This document shows positions 37,565-49,500 of a DNA stretch of 64,000 nucleotides, piece by piece (position 1 is the stretch's first letter; every line of letters begins with the position of its first letter). The notes under the pieces are model-generated. The model had not been told where the DNA came from and did not search any database. It saw only the letters and a list, made by a program, of their open reading frames with translations. Where the stretch lies: NCBI GenBank assembly GCA_963965975.1, contig OZ014411.1, positions 2,899,001 through 2,963,000 of the forward strand. Reading direction: 5' to 3'. The position numbers were made by a program, and so were the translations under genes. Origin of the DNA: Xestospongia bergquistia (Eukaryota > Porifera > Demospongiae > Haplosclerida > Petrosiidae).

Positions 37565-38611
37565 TTATTTATTTATTTATAAAATACACAAAAATATACT
37601 AGTAAAATGCAATTAATGAGTTGGTGAGCCTGAGTGAGAAGTGGGTGTGCTTCACATACATCACATATTGGCATGAATACATGTGTCAAGGATTTGTTTT
37701 TTTTTAATGTTATGGGAATAGAGTGTTGGAAACGTTCAACAGTTTTCTGACATTCATTCAAGAGAGTTTTGGAGCAATTATACATGGGATTGTTTCTAAA
37801 TTTTTCATATGATCATAAATTGACGTGGAAACAACATTCTCATTTTACTCATTTATCTATCTATCTATCTTCTACAGAAATTATTATAGTAATAAATTGT
37901 GTAAGTGTTTATGTATCTTTAGTAGCAAGTTATAAATAAACCAACTTATGCAACTCAACAACAAAAATTTTGAGGTATTTTGCAAACAGTAACGAGGATT
38001 TCTTAATACAATGCTGAGTGTAGCGAATAGTACTGCCATTTTTACTACATGATCATGAATTTCTAGTTCTCAATGGTAACATCACTGAAGTTCAGCTGAG
38101 ACAAAGATCTATACTTTAGTGCTTATAATTTCATATTGACAATATTGAATCACAATCTTTAAACTAATTCACTGATTACTAATACTTTTTAGTCTTACTT
38201 GGATTACTGTATCCCAGTGCTTTGCAAGCTACAATAGAATGACCTCTTGACCAACGATAGTCACATACAGCTACCCATTGACCACCAGAACAGATTTGTA
38301 ACATACCATCACCTTTAACTGTAGATGAGCCATTGTAGAGACGGACATCATCTTCATTACAGGCAACTAAGAAAGATAATCATAAGTAACAAAAATTACT
38401 TCTTGGCTATCTAAGTCAGTATATATAGTTTAAGGAATATATCAAAGAGCACAATTTGTCATGATAGCGTATGATATTCTCACGAAGTTAAGTAGAGTTT
38501 ACAAGAGACACTAGAGCTATGAACTTCCATATATGGTAGGTAAATGTGCAGGTACATACCTGCACTACGAAGACCAACTAGAAAGATGGCTAGGTAGAGA
38601 AGTCGAGCCAT
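31142..38611 (-). CDS. SRCR receptor gene A: five SRCR domains, transmembrane
   Basis: Thirteen exons, minus strand: 38560-38611, 38199-38366, 37028-37201, 36552-36725, 36142-36321, 35688-35891, 35183-35359, 34560-34730, 33937-34104, 33184-33342, 32464-32634, 31437-31599 and 31142-31343. All borders are GT-AG and the sum is 2163 nt (720 aa). Exon 1 is a signal peptide (MARLLYLAIFLVGLRSA). Exons 2-11 form five group-A-type SRCR domains, each split over two exons; landmarks include GMLQIC, EGRIEIC, REGRLEIC, GTVEICLD and AGVDCHG. Exon 12 gives a short Ser/Thr stalk and the start of the membrane segment (GVFISGILFLVVSFAVLGLA), and exon 13 the acidic cytoplasmic tail ending NDKNLLKI. It is predicted to bind ligands at the cell surface. 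Domain 3 is unusually Tyr- and Asn-rich. Ligand unknown. Confidence 0.92.
37346..37715. repeat. Tandem duplication of a ~224-bp intronic segment with an AT-rich hairpin
   Basis: The segment beginning taaaatacacaaaaatatac at about 37356 is repeated at about 37580, including a 'gagttggtgagcctg' block. Between the copies lies a long inverted repeat (about 37503-37583) of (AAAT)n-(AT)n-(ATTT)n. Single related copies lie at 53583-53712 and, more diverged, 52757-52880 in gene B. All are in intron 2 of the SRCR genes. Confidence 0.75.
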
Positions 38612-38681
38612 GTCTACCGATTCAGAACTCTTTGTATATCTTAATTAACAATTAAAAATATCTTCCTGCTTTTGTGCTTCA

Positions 38682-38690
38682 CTTATATCC
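38682..38690 (-). promoter_or_regulatory. TATA-like box of SRCR gene A
   Basis: On the minus strand GGATATAAG, 71 nt upstream of the start codon, directly after a short GGGG run. The same sequence lies at 55174-55182 before gene B, at the same distance. Confidence 0.45.
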
Positions 38691-39117
38691 CCAGAAAACA
38701 AAAGTAATTGAGACAATAAGATAAACCTATGATACAATTTCTTTCATCTTATATATACAATAACTGATAACTTGACTACCATTATGTCTGTCAAATGAAA
38801 GTTTACCTAAAACATTGATAATGAAAGCATTGTCCCAAAACACACATATACAATGCATATTATACATGACCAATTCCTTTCAAAACATCTCAAAAACATG
38901 TAGTTATTGTGTACACAACTATGCATTTTTCAATGGAATTTTTTAAAATTATCTCTCAGTTTAAAAACAATAGAAAACTTGAATGCCAAATTTAGTAAGT
39001 ATTCTTTTAAAAATTGCTTACATCCAAGCAAGTGTTTTAAATAGTTTGATAGAAATGGCTTTTTTTTGGAAATTAGGCTACATATATATGTGTATACATA
39101 ATATAATAATTAATGTG

Positions 39118-39322
39118 ACCTGATTTACAACAAGGGACCACTTCTGCCAAAACATTTGTGACCTTATTTGTTCACTGTTAAAACAAATCAATAAACAGTT
39201 TTGCACATATATAGAATAGTTATCCATATATAGCAACTGTTTTTTGATATATTTTAACATTGGTTTGTTCACAAATCAGGTCATAAATCTTTTTACAGAA
39301 GTGGTCCCGTTTTGCAAATCAG

Positions 39323-39324
<2 letters not shown>
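39118..39324. mobile_element. MITE family 2, palindromic element upstream of gene A
   Basis: About 207 bp, starting ACCTGATTT and ending AAATCAGGT. The arms are roughly 70 bp imperfect inverted repeats containing gggaccacttctg on the left and its complement on the right. No coding capacity. Its copy at 55573-55778 sits at the same place upstream of gene B, so it inserted before that duplication. Confidence 0.75.
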
Positions 39325-39394
<70 letters not shown>

Positions 39395-40360
39395 TTTAGG
39401 AATTTAATACTATAGCGTAGATTTGCATAACATGAAACTATAACTAATATACTAAGTTCACATTAAAGTACATGTCCATTGCCAACACTCTTGACATATT
39501 CTTCTTTATAATAAAAATTATGGTTGGTGATAATCAATTTGAAACCAGAGTGCATGATTATTGTGTAGTGTGATGTGATTACCTTGTGTTTGATCTTGGT
39601 GAAAATATTTTGCATGCAGTTTCTATATACATACAGTGGCTACAACCTTCACTTTCATAGAATGTTGACTTACTTATTGTCTCAATTGAAACTATTATTA
39701 GATAGCTTGAATGTAAATAATCATAAACGTCCTTTTAAATTGAATAGCATACATGCAAGTTTTGTATATAAAAGTTTTAAAGAGGATGCCTCTTGAAAAT
39801 CAGATCATCTAAAAGTTATGATAATGCTGTTTGAGTGAATCATCCTTAAATCTTAAATTCATATCTTCCCCTTCAAAGGTTATTAAATATCAAAGTTATA
39901 TTATATAATAAATTCTTCATTTGTATATTTATTGAGCAGTAGTACTAATGACACGGTCATTATAGTAGTTTTCTATTCTTATTATTTGTTCTATTGGTTA
40001 AAAACCCAAACTTATAACTTGACTGACATTGTGTCTGTTGTACCTTAAATTAATATTGATACAGAAAGTATTATCCCGAAACACAAACACAAACATATAT
40101 AGTGGATACTATGCACGCATAAATACATACATACTACATACACACATATATACATGTATAGTCCATTAACAGAATACGGTACTTTAATAGGAATTTAATA
40201 CTGTAGCCTATAGACCCTAAACATTAAACATAGAAACCTCAATGTATTAATTTCACATTAAAGTACAATGCCATTATCAGCACTCTTGTCATGCATTTTC
40301 TTCTTTAATAATAAATGTTATGAGAGGAGACAACTTAATGTTTTTTTTCGAAAATATGAA

Positions 40361-40491
<131 letters not shown>

Positions 40492-41028
40492 TGCTATGTT
40501 CTTTATATGTTATTTTTCCTTTTAGCCAGGCTATGATAATACTAGGAATAAGCCACTATGTGAATGGATAAGAAATAAATGCAATCCATTTAACAATAGT
40601 AAGGATTTCTTTCTTGAAGTAAATACTTCCATGCAGTTTAATGATTGTCACGAGCAGCAATACCAATAGTCCAGTATCAAGATGCATAGACATTATATGA
40701 GGTAATCTGCATATTTTTTTATTATTATTTATTTAAAAGGAATGATTCTTAACTAAACCACTGTTACCAAGGAAATAAGCTAGTGATCTTGATTATTAAG
40801 TATTGGCAAACACAAACATAAAAAGTCTCTTTGTGCTAATCAAACCAGAGTTAATAGATATAACAAATTATATATAAACTGCTTATCCTAATGTATTATA
40901 CTATATATAAAAAGTCCAATAGAACTAGTTGAATTATGTATGTTAAACTTTTATTTTTAATTTAATTAAAACTTTTTAATGAAAACATTACTGCATGTTG
41001 TACAGTAAAGACAACCATAATGTCTTTA

Positions 41029-41566
41029 ACATGACAATCCACTCCAGTAACTTCAGTGTTATATCTACTACCAGCATCAAATTCCAAAGTATGATGTGCA
41101 TAATCAGTCAGCCTTTTCTCATCACCATAATGAAAAGAACTCTTGATTTTTGCATAAGTCAAATTAAAGATTGCTTCTCCTGTCATAATAAAAAAGAACA
41201 TTTCTATAAAGTTATTTCTATGGCCATTTCAATCTTTCAGTTTGTCATTCTACTTCAGCTCCTAAATTATTTTCATAAAATGGAAAGATAAGTCATGCTA
41301 TATAGTAACTGAAAAATTAACTCTCTGCAGGGGTAAGATTTAATCTGCAAATATTAAACAATTTTGTAGATTGTAGGCACTTAATGTAATTGTCACTTTT
41401 GAAAATGCTACAACTAATTAAGGCATATTAATAATTATGCCTCTTTCACATGTTTCTAATATACCGCAGCTTTAAATGTCAGATAATGTTGTAGTTATTA
41501 TTAAGTAGTCTACTTACCACTATTGTTAATCCTCTCAATTCTCTACAAACAACTATAGCATCACTT
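41029..41566 (-). pseudogene. Dead SRCR half-domain exons (relic of a lost gene)
   Basis: 41029-41183 matches exon 11 of genes A and B (GEAIF, HHTLEFDAG, GVDCH recognisable). The equivalents of NCYGNEKRLADC have lost both cysteines, and the splice donor is gone. 41514-41566 matches the 3' end of exon 10 (VCREL) and then stops. The remains are duplicated almost unchanged at 57372-57526 and 57854-57907. Confidence 0.8.
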
Positions 41567-41870
41567 TATAAATAATTATTATCAAAAGAACCAAAATGAC
41601 ATGCATCAAAATTAACTCTGTAGCAACCAAAGTTATGATTAACAATCAATGTGTAAAGTCAAACCAAATGGACCTTAGTGTAATGAAATCATTACGAAAT
41701 TAATATAATTTATTTACTCAATATAACCTTTTAAAAAAGTTAGTACTGCATGACAAGTAATATAACTATTGCATCAGAACTATGCACAAAATATTATTGT
41801 AAAAATTAGATGAACATATTTTAAACTTACCTGCAAGGTATTATAATGTTTTTCTTTTAGGAGCCTTATC

Positions 41871-41975
41871 TTAGTTTACTTTATTTAGATGGTTTAAAAC
41901 ATGCATAGTGCAAATAATATAATAATGATCTCCAAACAAAATTGCCAGTTAACACTACTGATACTCCACTAGATT
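41871..41975 (+). pseudogene. Relic of the last SAMHD1-like exon, copy 1
   Basis: Matches the final exon of the SAMHD1-like gene and its intron end (21440-21536): tactttattta(g), then gcaaataatataataatgatctcc- and actgatac-type blocks align collinearly, and the similarity continues into the 3' flank. The frame and the stop region are altered, so it is not functional. It lies between dead SRCR exons and gene B, at the same relative place as the true exon before the left SRCR pseudogene. Confidence 0.8.
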
Positions 41976-42304
41976 TTACTGGTGTTTCCATTGCAAAAAA
42001 ATCACTAAAAGTATAAATTAGTGTCACTGTTCTTTAATTTTCTTTCTTTTGCACCAGAATTTAATATCAAATATTGCGAAGAGATACATTTATAACTAAT
42101 AATAACATAGTTTTGATAGTTTTGTTTGAAAAATAAAAATTTTAATTAAAATAACTTTTAATTCTTATAGTCTCCACCGTATGCGTCTAACAGTTTAAAA
42201 ATTTATATGTAACTTGGGGCTGAGAAGGGAGAACTGGTTCAGTTACGACTAATGACAATTTGTGAGTATATGAATTATAAAGTTTCAAAATGAAAATTTC
42301 GTCT

Positions 42305-42313
42305 GCAAAAGAA
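42305..42313. repeat. Left 9-bp target-site duplication of the MULE
   Basis: GCAAAAGAA, repeated exactly at 45723-45731 on the other side of the element. Nine bases is the usual length for MULE transposons. Confidence 0.9.
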
Positions 42314-45300
42314 CGCTGTGTCTAGGTAGCGGGTACCGGCTGCTAACATTTCAAACTTATATAGCCGGCCGAGTGAATAAAGGGTTAATATTCGTAAATT
42401 TAACCCCCAACACCAGCTGTAATAATGGCTCTGAAACGTGATTCATATTTTTAACCCTCACACCCGACCAAGTTTAAGCAACAGGTTTTAACACTTCACT
42501 ATTTAAACTATTATGTCACAAATGCTTTTGCTTGTTACAAGATGAGCAAAACCAAAATTTACATTTAGGCCTTGTTTTTATGTTGGCACAATCAAAATGG
42601 TTCCAATTTAGGCATGAATCACAAACAATAGACTCTTCAGTGTTGTCATCAATTCTTCCAGAACATTGCCCACAATACCACACAGGATTAGATTTCATCA
42701 TCAGTAGAGTAGCTTGAACACTGCTCCATGCATCTTCAGTAAAATACTTCTTGCAACTTTCAATATATACATTCTCATCAAGACATGCTGAAGAGATTTT
42801 TCTGCTACGGAGTCCTCTTAGATGAGTATACCATTAAGAGTATAGTCCAGAGTATCAGCATCAACTTTACAAAAGGGCACAGGTTTATCGGATTTATGAT
42901 GCTTTGATAAGCCAATCACAGTTGTGTCAATGCCTTTTGGTCTCCCACATTTCTTGATTTTCTTCGGAATCTTTATATCAGCTAGAGCTGTGAACATAAC
43001 TGAGCAACACTTAACAATAGCAACTTACTTTGATTGATAGAGCTTTCAATTGGACAATGTTCATCAGAGGTTTCATGCCTACAATTAATAATATGTATGT
43101 ACATTCTGATACAAAACTTACTCATTGTAAAGTAAAGCAAGTATATCAATACATTCAAAATCATCTTCAGACAATCTACAAAGGCCACACTGATAATAGC
43201 ATCAAGACAATTAATACTTACGTATGTAATGGTACATCTTTTGTTCTAGGTGGGCTCATGTTATCAATCTCCTTGTCTGTAAAGTCAACTTCTTCATCAC
43301 CAAGATAATCTACAATAACCATAGGTCACTGGTATGTACATGAACATTATAGTGTACAGTACATGCAAGTACTTTAACCCTTTCCCGGCACAAAATATAC
43401 ATGTACATGTAATTACTCAACTGACCTTCTAAAGGTACTACAGAAACTTCTTTACCATCCCTCCAAAATTCTGAAATCTTTTACAACAACTCAATCCTCC
43501 TGACAAATTGACATCTAGATGAATAGCTCACAATTGAAGCAACTTCAGTTGCAATGAAGGATGCCTTTCGGAACTTCTTGTGCTGACTAAGGATCTTGAT
43601 ATCCTCTTTTGTACTTGTCGTTGTAACTGATGGTTGATCAAGTATTAGTTTTGAAGAAGCTGAAGTTACGAATAATTGTTGTGTTGATCGATAATACTCA
43701 CTGCTCCAACGCTTATCACAGAGAGAAGTATCAAATAATGGAAGGCATAACTTCTGTCGCAAGGCTAGAAGGTGGCAACATGGTAGCTTCATAGATTGGA
43801 AAAATATGCACGTACATTTTCTAGGAGTTACAGTATGCCTAACAGAAGATGTTTCAACAATCCAATAGTCCTCCATTTCCACCAGTTCCTGAACACTGCC
43901 AACAAATTTTAACTGCTTTTCGATAAAGCCAAAGGCATAAGATGTCAAAAAGTCAGCGTACTGCATTTGGGGACTACCTTGACTGTATGGAAGTAGCCTC
44001 ACTTTTTGAAACATAATTGCTGTTTTGTGGTCCCTTTCAACTCTCAACGCTGTTATAATTACAAAAAGTGGTAGACAAACTCTTCCAACAAGCAGTGCCT
44101 GTTAATGACTTGTTTCAATTTTCCATTGATGCTTTCTAATCGATTGTTAGTGGTGTTTAAGAAGCTGCCAGCACTAGCTTTGGCATCAAAGTACCCCACT
44201 CATCTCGAATTGGATGCCAATTCTTGTCGAAGTAGTCCAATACTTCCTGAGATGCACTCTTCTTCAAATCATCATACAATGTATCGTACTTCTCGTCTGC
44301 ATAAGCCATTTTCTGCAATAGTTCTAAGCAAAATTCTCGTTCACACTTTGTAATTCCCATTTTTTCACACGAAACTTCTCTACGAAATGATGTTAATGTG
44401 TGGAACAGGCAAATTAATGTCCTAGCATTGGGAAGGCAACTTTTAAAAGCATCTCGTTCTTTAATATCTTTATCTGACATGACAATTTGAATATCTGATG
44501 ATCTTGGGTTGTGTTGTTTGAATGTTTCCATCATCCATTTTATACTCTCCAAGTCTTCACACACTAATAGGCATACACCAACTACCTCACTGCAGTCATT
44601 AGAATCTTCACAAAGGATCAAAAATACTGGAGGGGACAATTCGAGGAGTTTGTATGTGGCATCAACAAAGATGATTTCCAGGTATGCATTGAAAGTGTCA
44701 ATCATTGACTGATCTTGGAAAAACAACCCACGCATCATCGACTAGCACAGCCACTAGTGCCCCTAAAACAACAGAAAATATTGAACCTTTCAGTATAGAT
44801 ATACTTACCATACTGCTCTATCAGATCTTTTACCACAGCAGTAAGGTCATTACGAGATTTTCCTTCTTTTGCCTGTGAAGCTATGTTGGATATATCCTTC
44901 AGCAAAACAATTTTTCCACTCACTTGAGTAAGTTGCTGTCTGATCAATTTTTTGTTAGCTCGCAACTCAAGTAATTTTTTTGTATTTTCTTTGTCTTTCT
45001 CAGAAAGAGATCTTTGTCTGGGTAAATGCTTGAAAAGCACCTGCATTAGGAAATGATACACTATCATTGCCATAAACTAATGAAATCACCTTTGAAACTG
45101 TATGATTATGATCAGGACAAACACTCCACACTACTAATGCTGACCCAGCTTCATTTACTCTGAGGTTAACTCTGAATGGACAATTTTGTCGAAATGTCCT
45201 GTAAGAAACAAAATCAATTAAAGACAAAGAATGTTAGTTTCTGTATATATGTCACAGTATACTCTGCCCAATCAAAAATCAAAACCACTCCCAATCAGAC

Positions 45301-45722
45301 CACGTGTATATACTTACGAAGTTTTCCGAATTCCTTTTCCTTTGCCATTGTACTTTTTCCCTCCATTTATACAGCAGAAGCATAGTTCAGAGTACACTAA
45401 ACTCTGGTTGATCACCTTATCAGATCGTTTAGCAGCTGCTGTAATGGTCCTAGAGTCTCTTTTCCATAGCTGCACTCCATTCCTTTCTTGGAAGACGTTT
45501 ATTTTGATCTCAAGTTCCTGGTAGCTATGAAATTGGTCACCAACAGAAAAAGATACATCGTCTGAGTCTTTTGATCAGCAAGAGATGAAGACACACGTTT
45601 CAGAGCCATTATTACAGCTGGTGTGAGGGGGGGTGGGGGGTTAAATTTACGAATATTAACCCTTTATTCACTCGGCCGGCTATATAATGTTAGCAGCCGG
45701 TACCGGCTACCTAGACACAACG
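42314..45722 (-). mobile_element. MULE DNA transposon with long terminal inverted repeats
   Basis: A 3409-bp element bounded by inverted repeats of about 127-129 bp (42314-42440 and 45594-45722; outer ends CGCTGTGTCTAGG and its near-complement) and the exact 9-bp duplication GCAAAAGAA. It carries a MULE transposase gene on the minus strand. The right inverted repeat reaches into the transposase reading frame, so its first codons (MALKR) also appear as an ATG at the left end (42425). The inverted repeats differ by a few small indels (an extra tttcaaact-like patch on the left, a G-rich run on the right), which suggests a moderate age. Confidence 0.93.
42516..45609 (-). pseudogene. MULE transposase with SWIM and PHD fingers, frame-broken
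   Basis: The coding part starts at the ATG at 45609. Visible in order: an N-terminal segment (FHSYQELEIKI, QLWKRDSRTI) in 45318-45609; a FAR1/FLYWCH-like zinc segment (NCPFRVNLR, CPDHNHT) in 45090-45198; LPRQRSLS and a helical region in 44809-45040; the MULE transposase core (FVDATYK, VMSDKD, NNRLESIN) in about 44.1-44.76 kb; a SWIM finger (CTC-x-CCH pattern) near 43.8 kb; a GRPKG segment near 42.9 kb; and a PHD-type finger (WYCGQC, CDSC, HFDC, FCSSC) at 42.52-42.70 kb. Three introns have clean GT-AG borders, two of them short (49 nt for the second). At least three reading-frame shifts (near 45.57, 44.72 and 44.2 kb) mean it is no longer active. Confidence 0.88.
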
Positions 45723-45731
45723 GCAAAAGAA

Positions 45732-46510
45732 TTGTTGCTGCTAAAATGCCTCTTTCCAAGTCCTTGTAATAATCAGTATATTATACAAGGTGATCAATAA
45801 AACTAAATATCACAGCTATTAAACACTGTATAAAGTTGATTAGTAGATTTAATAAAATTAGCATTATACCACTAAAACAGATAAATTTAGAATCTCTCCA
45901 ACATGTTTGTTAGTGAACTTGAATCCTTCAGGTAATATGATTTTTAATGTTCCTATATCTATTACTTGAACATAAAAGACATGGTTCACAAAATTTGTGA
46001 ACAAAATCACTTGCATGATTATATAAGTATTGGTATATCAGTACATTATGACCAATAAAATATATGTACAACCTAGTTGTATTAATTTATTCTCATAATT
46101 CCCTCCATGCAGATTATCACCTAATGATTACTATGCTTCACTGCTGGATAAACGTATTAAATAAGTTTAACATATGTTGGAACACTTTTTAAAAAATTGT
46201 TTTATTATTTTATTTATGTTATTATTGTTTTATTTGTTGTAAAATTATTATTTTAAAAATTTTATTTTAATTTGTTAGTAATAATATTACTTCAGTACAC
46301 ATTTAGCACGCTTTATAATTATTGTTTATAATTGTCTAATTATTTTTTTAAAGTTCTCACTCTATATAGGCCACTTTAAAAATAAACTAGAGATTACAAA
46401 ATTATAATAAAAAGCAACGAGTACATAAACTTAAGGACACCTTAATTTATGTAGCAACTAAGGCTACTAAAATAAAAATAAAAATGTTATGATGAAAACA
46501 TGACTCTATC
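45732..46510. other. Spacer between the MULE and SRCR gene B
   Basis: Non-coding. 45885-46500 is matched by 58447-59090 before gene C and partly by 22085-22800 before the left pseudogene. The 45732-45885 portion is missing before gene C, together with the MULE. Confidence 0.65.
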
Positions 46511-46513
46511 AGT

Positions 46514-49500
46514 TTACATCTTCAACAAATTTTCATCTTCGCTTGATAATGGTGGAGACTCCCTATTGTCTTCTTCGTCATCCTCAAAATTAAGCTTACT
46601 GTCTTCATATTGATCACCCCTCTGAAGAGTACTCATTTGCTGTTCATCACGATGATGTCCTTTTTTGAAAAGTCGTTGTATACGAGCAATACCACAAATC
46701 ATCAGAACGATTCTGTGTGAAAGTCAGATAATTAATATTTCTATAATATTTCAAGTATATATAACTCTTCTATATTTAAAAGTTGCATGTACTTTGGTAA
46801 TAACATACATCCTCTTTACCAACTTACCCTAATGCTAAAATACAAACTGCAATAGCCAACACAAGCAAACTACTTATAAGTACTCCTTTGTTGTTATCAT
46901 TTTGGCTTAGTGGTTTTAAAGACGGTTTTGGTATTATAGATGATGACATTTGATATGCTGAAGACACTCTTACATAATTTTGTGGTTGTGTTGATAATTT
47001 TGGTGATGAAATTGATTGGATTTTAGCTGATGAAGACATTTTTATATGTTTCTGTAATTGTGAAGATGATTTAAGTATTAAAGTTGATTGTATTTTAGAA
47101 GACTTTTCCACGTAGTGTTGTGGTTGTGATGATGATCTTTGTATTGAGATTGATGGAATTGGTAATACGGAAGATGCTTTCACATTGTTTTGTGGTTGTG
47201 AAGATGATTTTGGTAACGAAGTTGATGTGATTTGAGATGATGAAGATATTACTATAATATAAAAGAAATAAAATTTTATAAAGTATTCTTTATATCAAAG
47301 AACATTCACTTAAAAGTTAGCCATAAACTATCGGACAATACACTGTTATATAATATTTTTATTACCATTACAATCTACTCCAGCAACTTCAGTTTTTGTT
47401 CATGTACTAACATTAAAGTTTAAACCTTACTGCAGTCTATACAGTATTAAAGTAATCAAGCACTACTTGTTCTTACCATGACAATCTACTCCAGCAACTT
47501 CAGTGTGATATGTCCTACCAGCATCAAATTCCAAAGTATGATGAGCACAATCAGATAGTCTTTTCTCATTACCATAACAATTGACATTACTATAACGAAC
47601 AGATCTATTAGGTTTTCCATATTTTGATTCGAAAATTGCTTCACCAGCTGTAGTTATAATAGTAAAGTGAATTGACAGACATATAATTAAAATGACATAT
47701 ATGATAGCTCCTTAATTCATTCATATTTTGGACACACATAACTGGCCAGTAATTTGTAATGTCAACAAATTTGTTGTAAGTAATTCATAATATAGGCTAC
47801 AGATTGGATGTTAAAATAGCCTTTTAACTTTATACAATGATACATGAACTTCTACCTAATAAAACAATAATTGGGTGATTTTAAATCTGTCATTTTCATA
47901 GCCAAGGCAAAAGATTGTAGAAAGCTATCACTTTAATATAAATTATCAACTTTTTCCACTAGTCTTAAAAATAAATTGCAATAACATTACTGATTTATCA
48001 CAAATGCTACTCTGTTATGCTAAGTGCATTATATAAAAGTACTGTAAATTGATGCTTGAAATTAAAACACATATAGTGTTACTAAATGATAGATGAAAAG
48101 TCATAATATTCTAAAACCAATATGTCAACAATATAATATATAAAGAAACTCAGATACACTGTAAAAATTAAATTGTTATTTTAACAATTACTTTGTAGTT
48201 TACATCATTGGGTTACTATGGAATATAGAATTTATGTGAATTACTCATTGTATAATTTCTTGGCATGTAAAAGTACAACATACTGAGAAATTACACAATG
48301 GGTAATTCACAAAAATTCTATATATCATAGTAATCCACCAATGTAAACTACAAAGTAATTGTTAAAATAAAAATTTAATTTTTACAGTGTAGGTGTACAT
48401 TTTTAGTAGTAAACTTACCACTAGGATTATATCCTCCTAATTCTCTACAAACAATTCTAGCATCTCTGTCATCCCAACCATGTTGTGATACTAGACACCA
48501 AGAACCATCAAGACAAATTTCTACAGTTCCTTGAAATTTGTGAGCACCACCAACAAGGCGAACATCTCCTTCTGTACAATCTATAAAAATTAAGTCAAAT
48601 TAAAACAATGACTGGAAATATTTTATTTTCATGTAAGGGCAAACACTAACTGAAGCATATACTGAGATCACTTATTTATTTTATTTAAAAAGCATAGCAT
48701 CATTTCCACTGAAGCACTGGTTACCATGCTTTCATTAATAACACATAAGCCAAATACTGACTTACCACAAATCAAGCCTACTCTAACAAAATATGGTAAA
48801 GCCCACTAGAGAAAGTAATTTTAACAGAATAATTGAAGCCATGAGAGGATACTATTTTAACTAAAGTAAACAGTATACTGGTCATTCTGGTTAGATTAGA
48901 TGTAATGATATTACTTCTAGACTCTAAGTTGGCTTCATACATATTGAGTTAGAGTAGGCTTGGCTTTGTGGTAACTTGGTATTAGACTTATATATTATTA
49001 ATGACAATATAATTACCAAAGTCTCAGTTGAAATGATGACACAATGCTTTGCTAAGTGTGGTGAATTGAAATTATTACAAAAGTCTACAATGTAATTATT
49101 TACTACCAAAACATAATTACCCGATATTAAATCATAATAATGTCACAGGCACAATTATACACATAATTCGCATAAAAACTTACTGTCTAGACATAAAAGT
49201 CCAATAATGTTGTTATTTGAACAAGTAAAGTTTGGATAGACAGTTTTTGAGCATTCAAGTAGTGTTTCTTCATGTCCAAAACAATCAAGATCATCAAAGA
49301 CAATAGGATTATCACCAATTCCATATTTCCCATAAGAATCAATAACAGCACCTATTATTATTATGAGAAAAGCATAACATTATTATGCAATTAGACTTCA
49401 AATACAACATTTATAATTACAACTTTTCAAAAGCCATATACTGATAAGAGATTTTATAACAGTATTAATGCAAAATTCATTTTAACACTAGTAGCAATTA

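Noticed and set aside
41029-41183. Functional SRCR exon or separate small gene
   Set aside because: Domain cysteines and the donor site are lost, and no partner exons surround it.
42516-45609. Host ZSWIM-type gene
   Set aside because: The open frames lie entirely within long terminal inverted repeats bounded by an exact 9-bp target duplication, and the frame is broken. It is a transposon gene.
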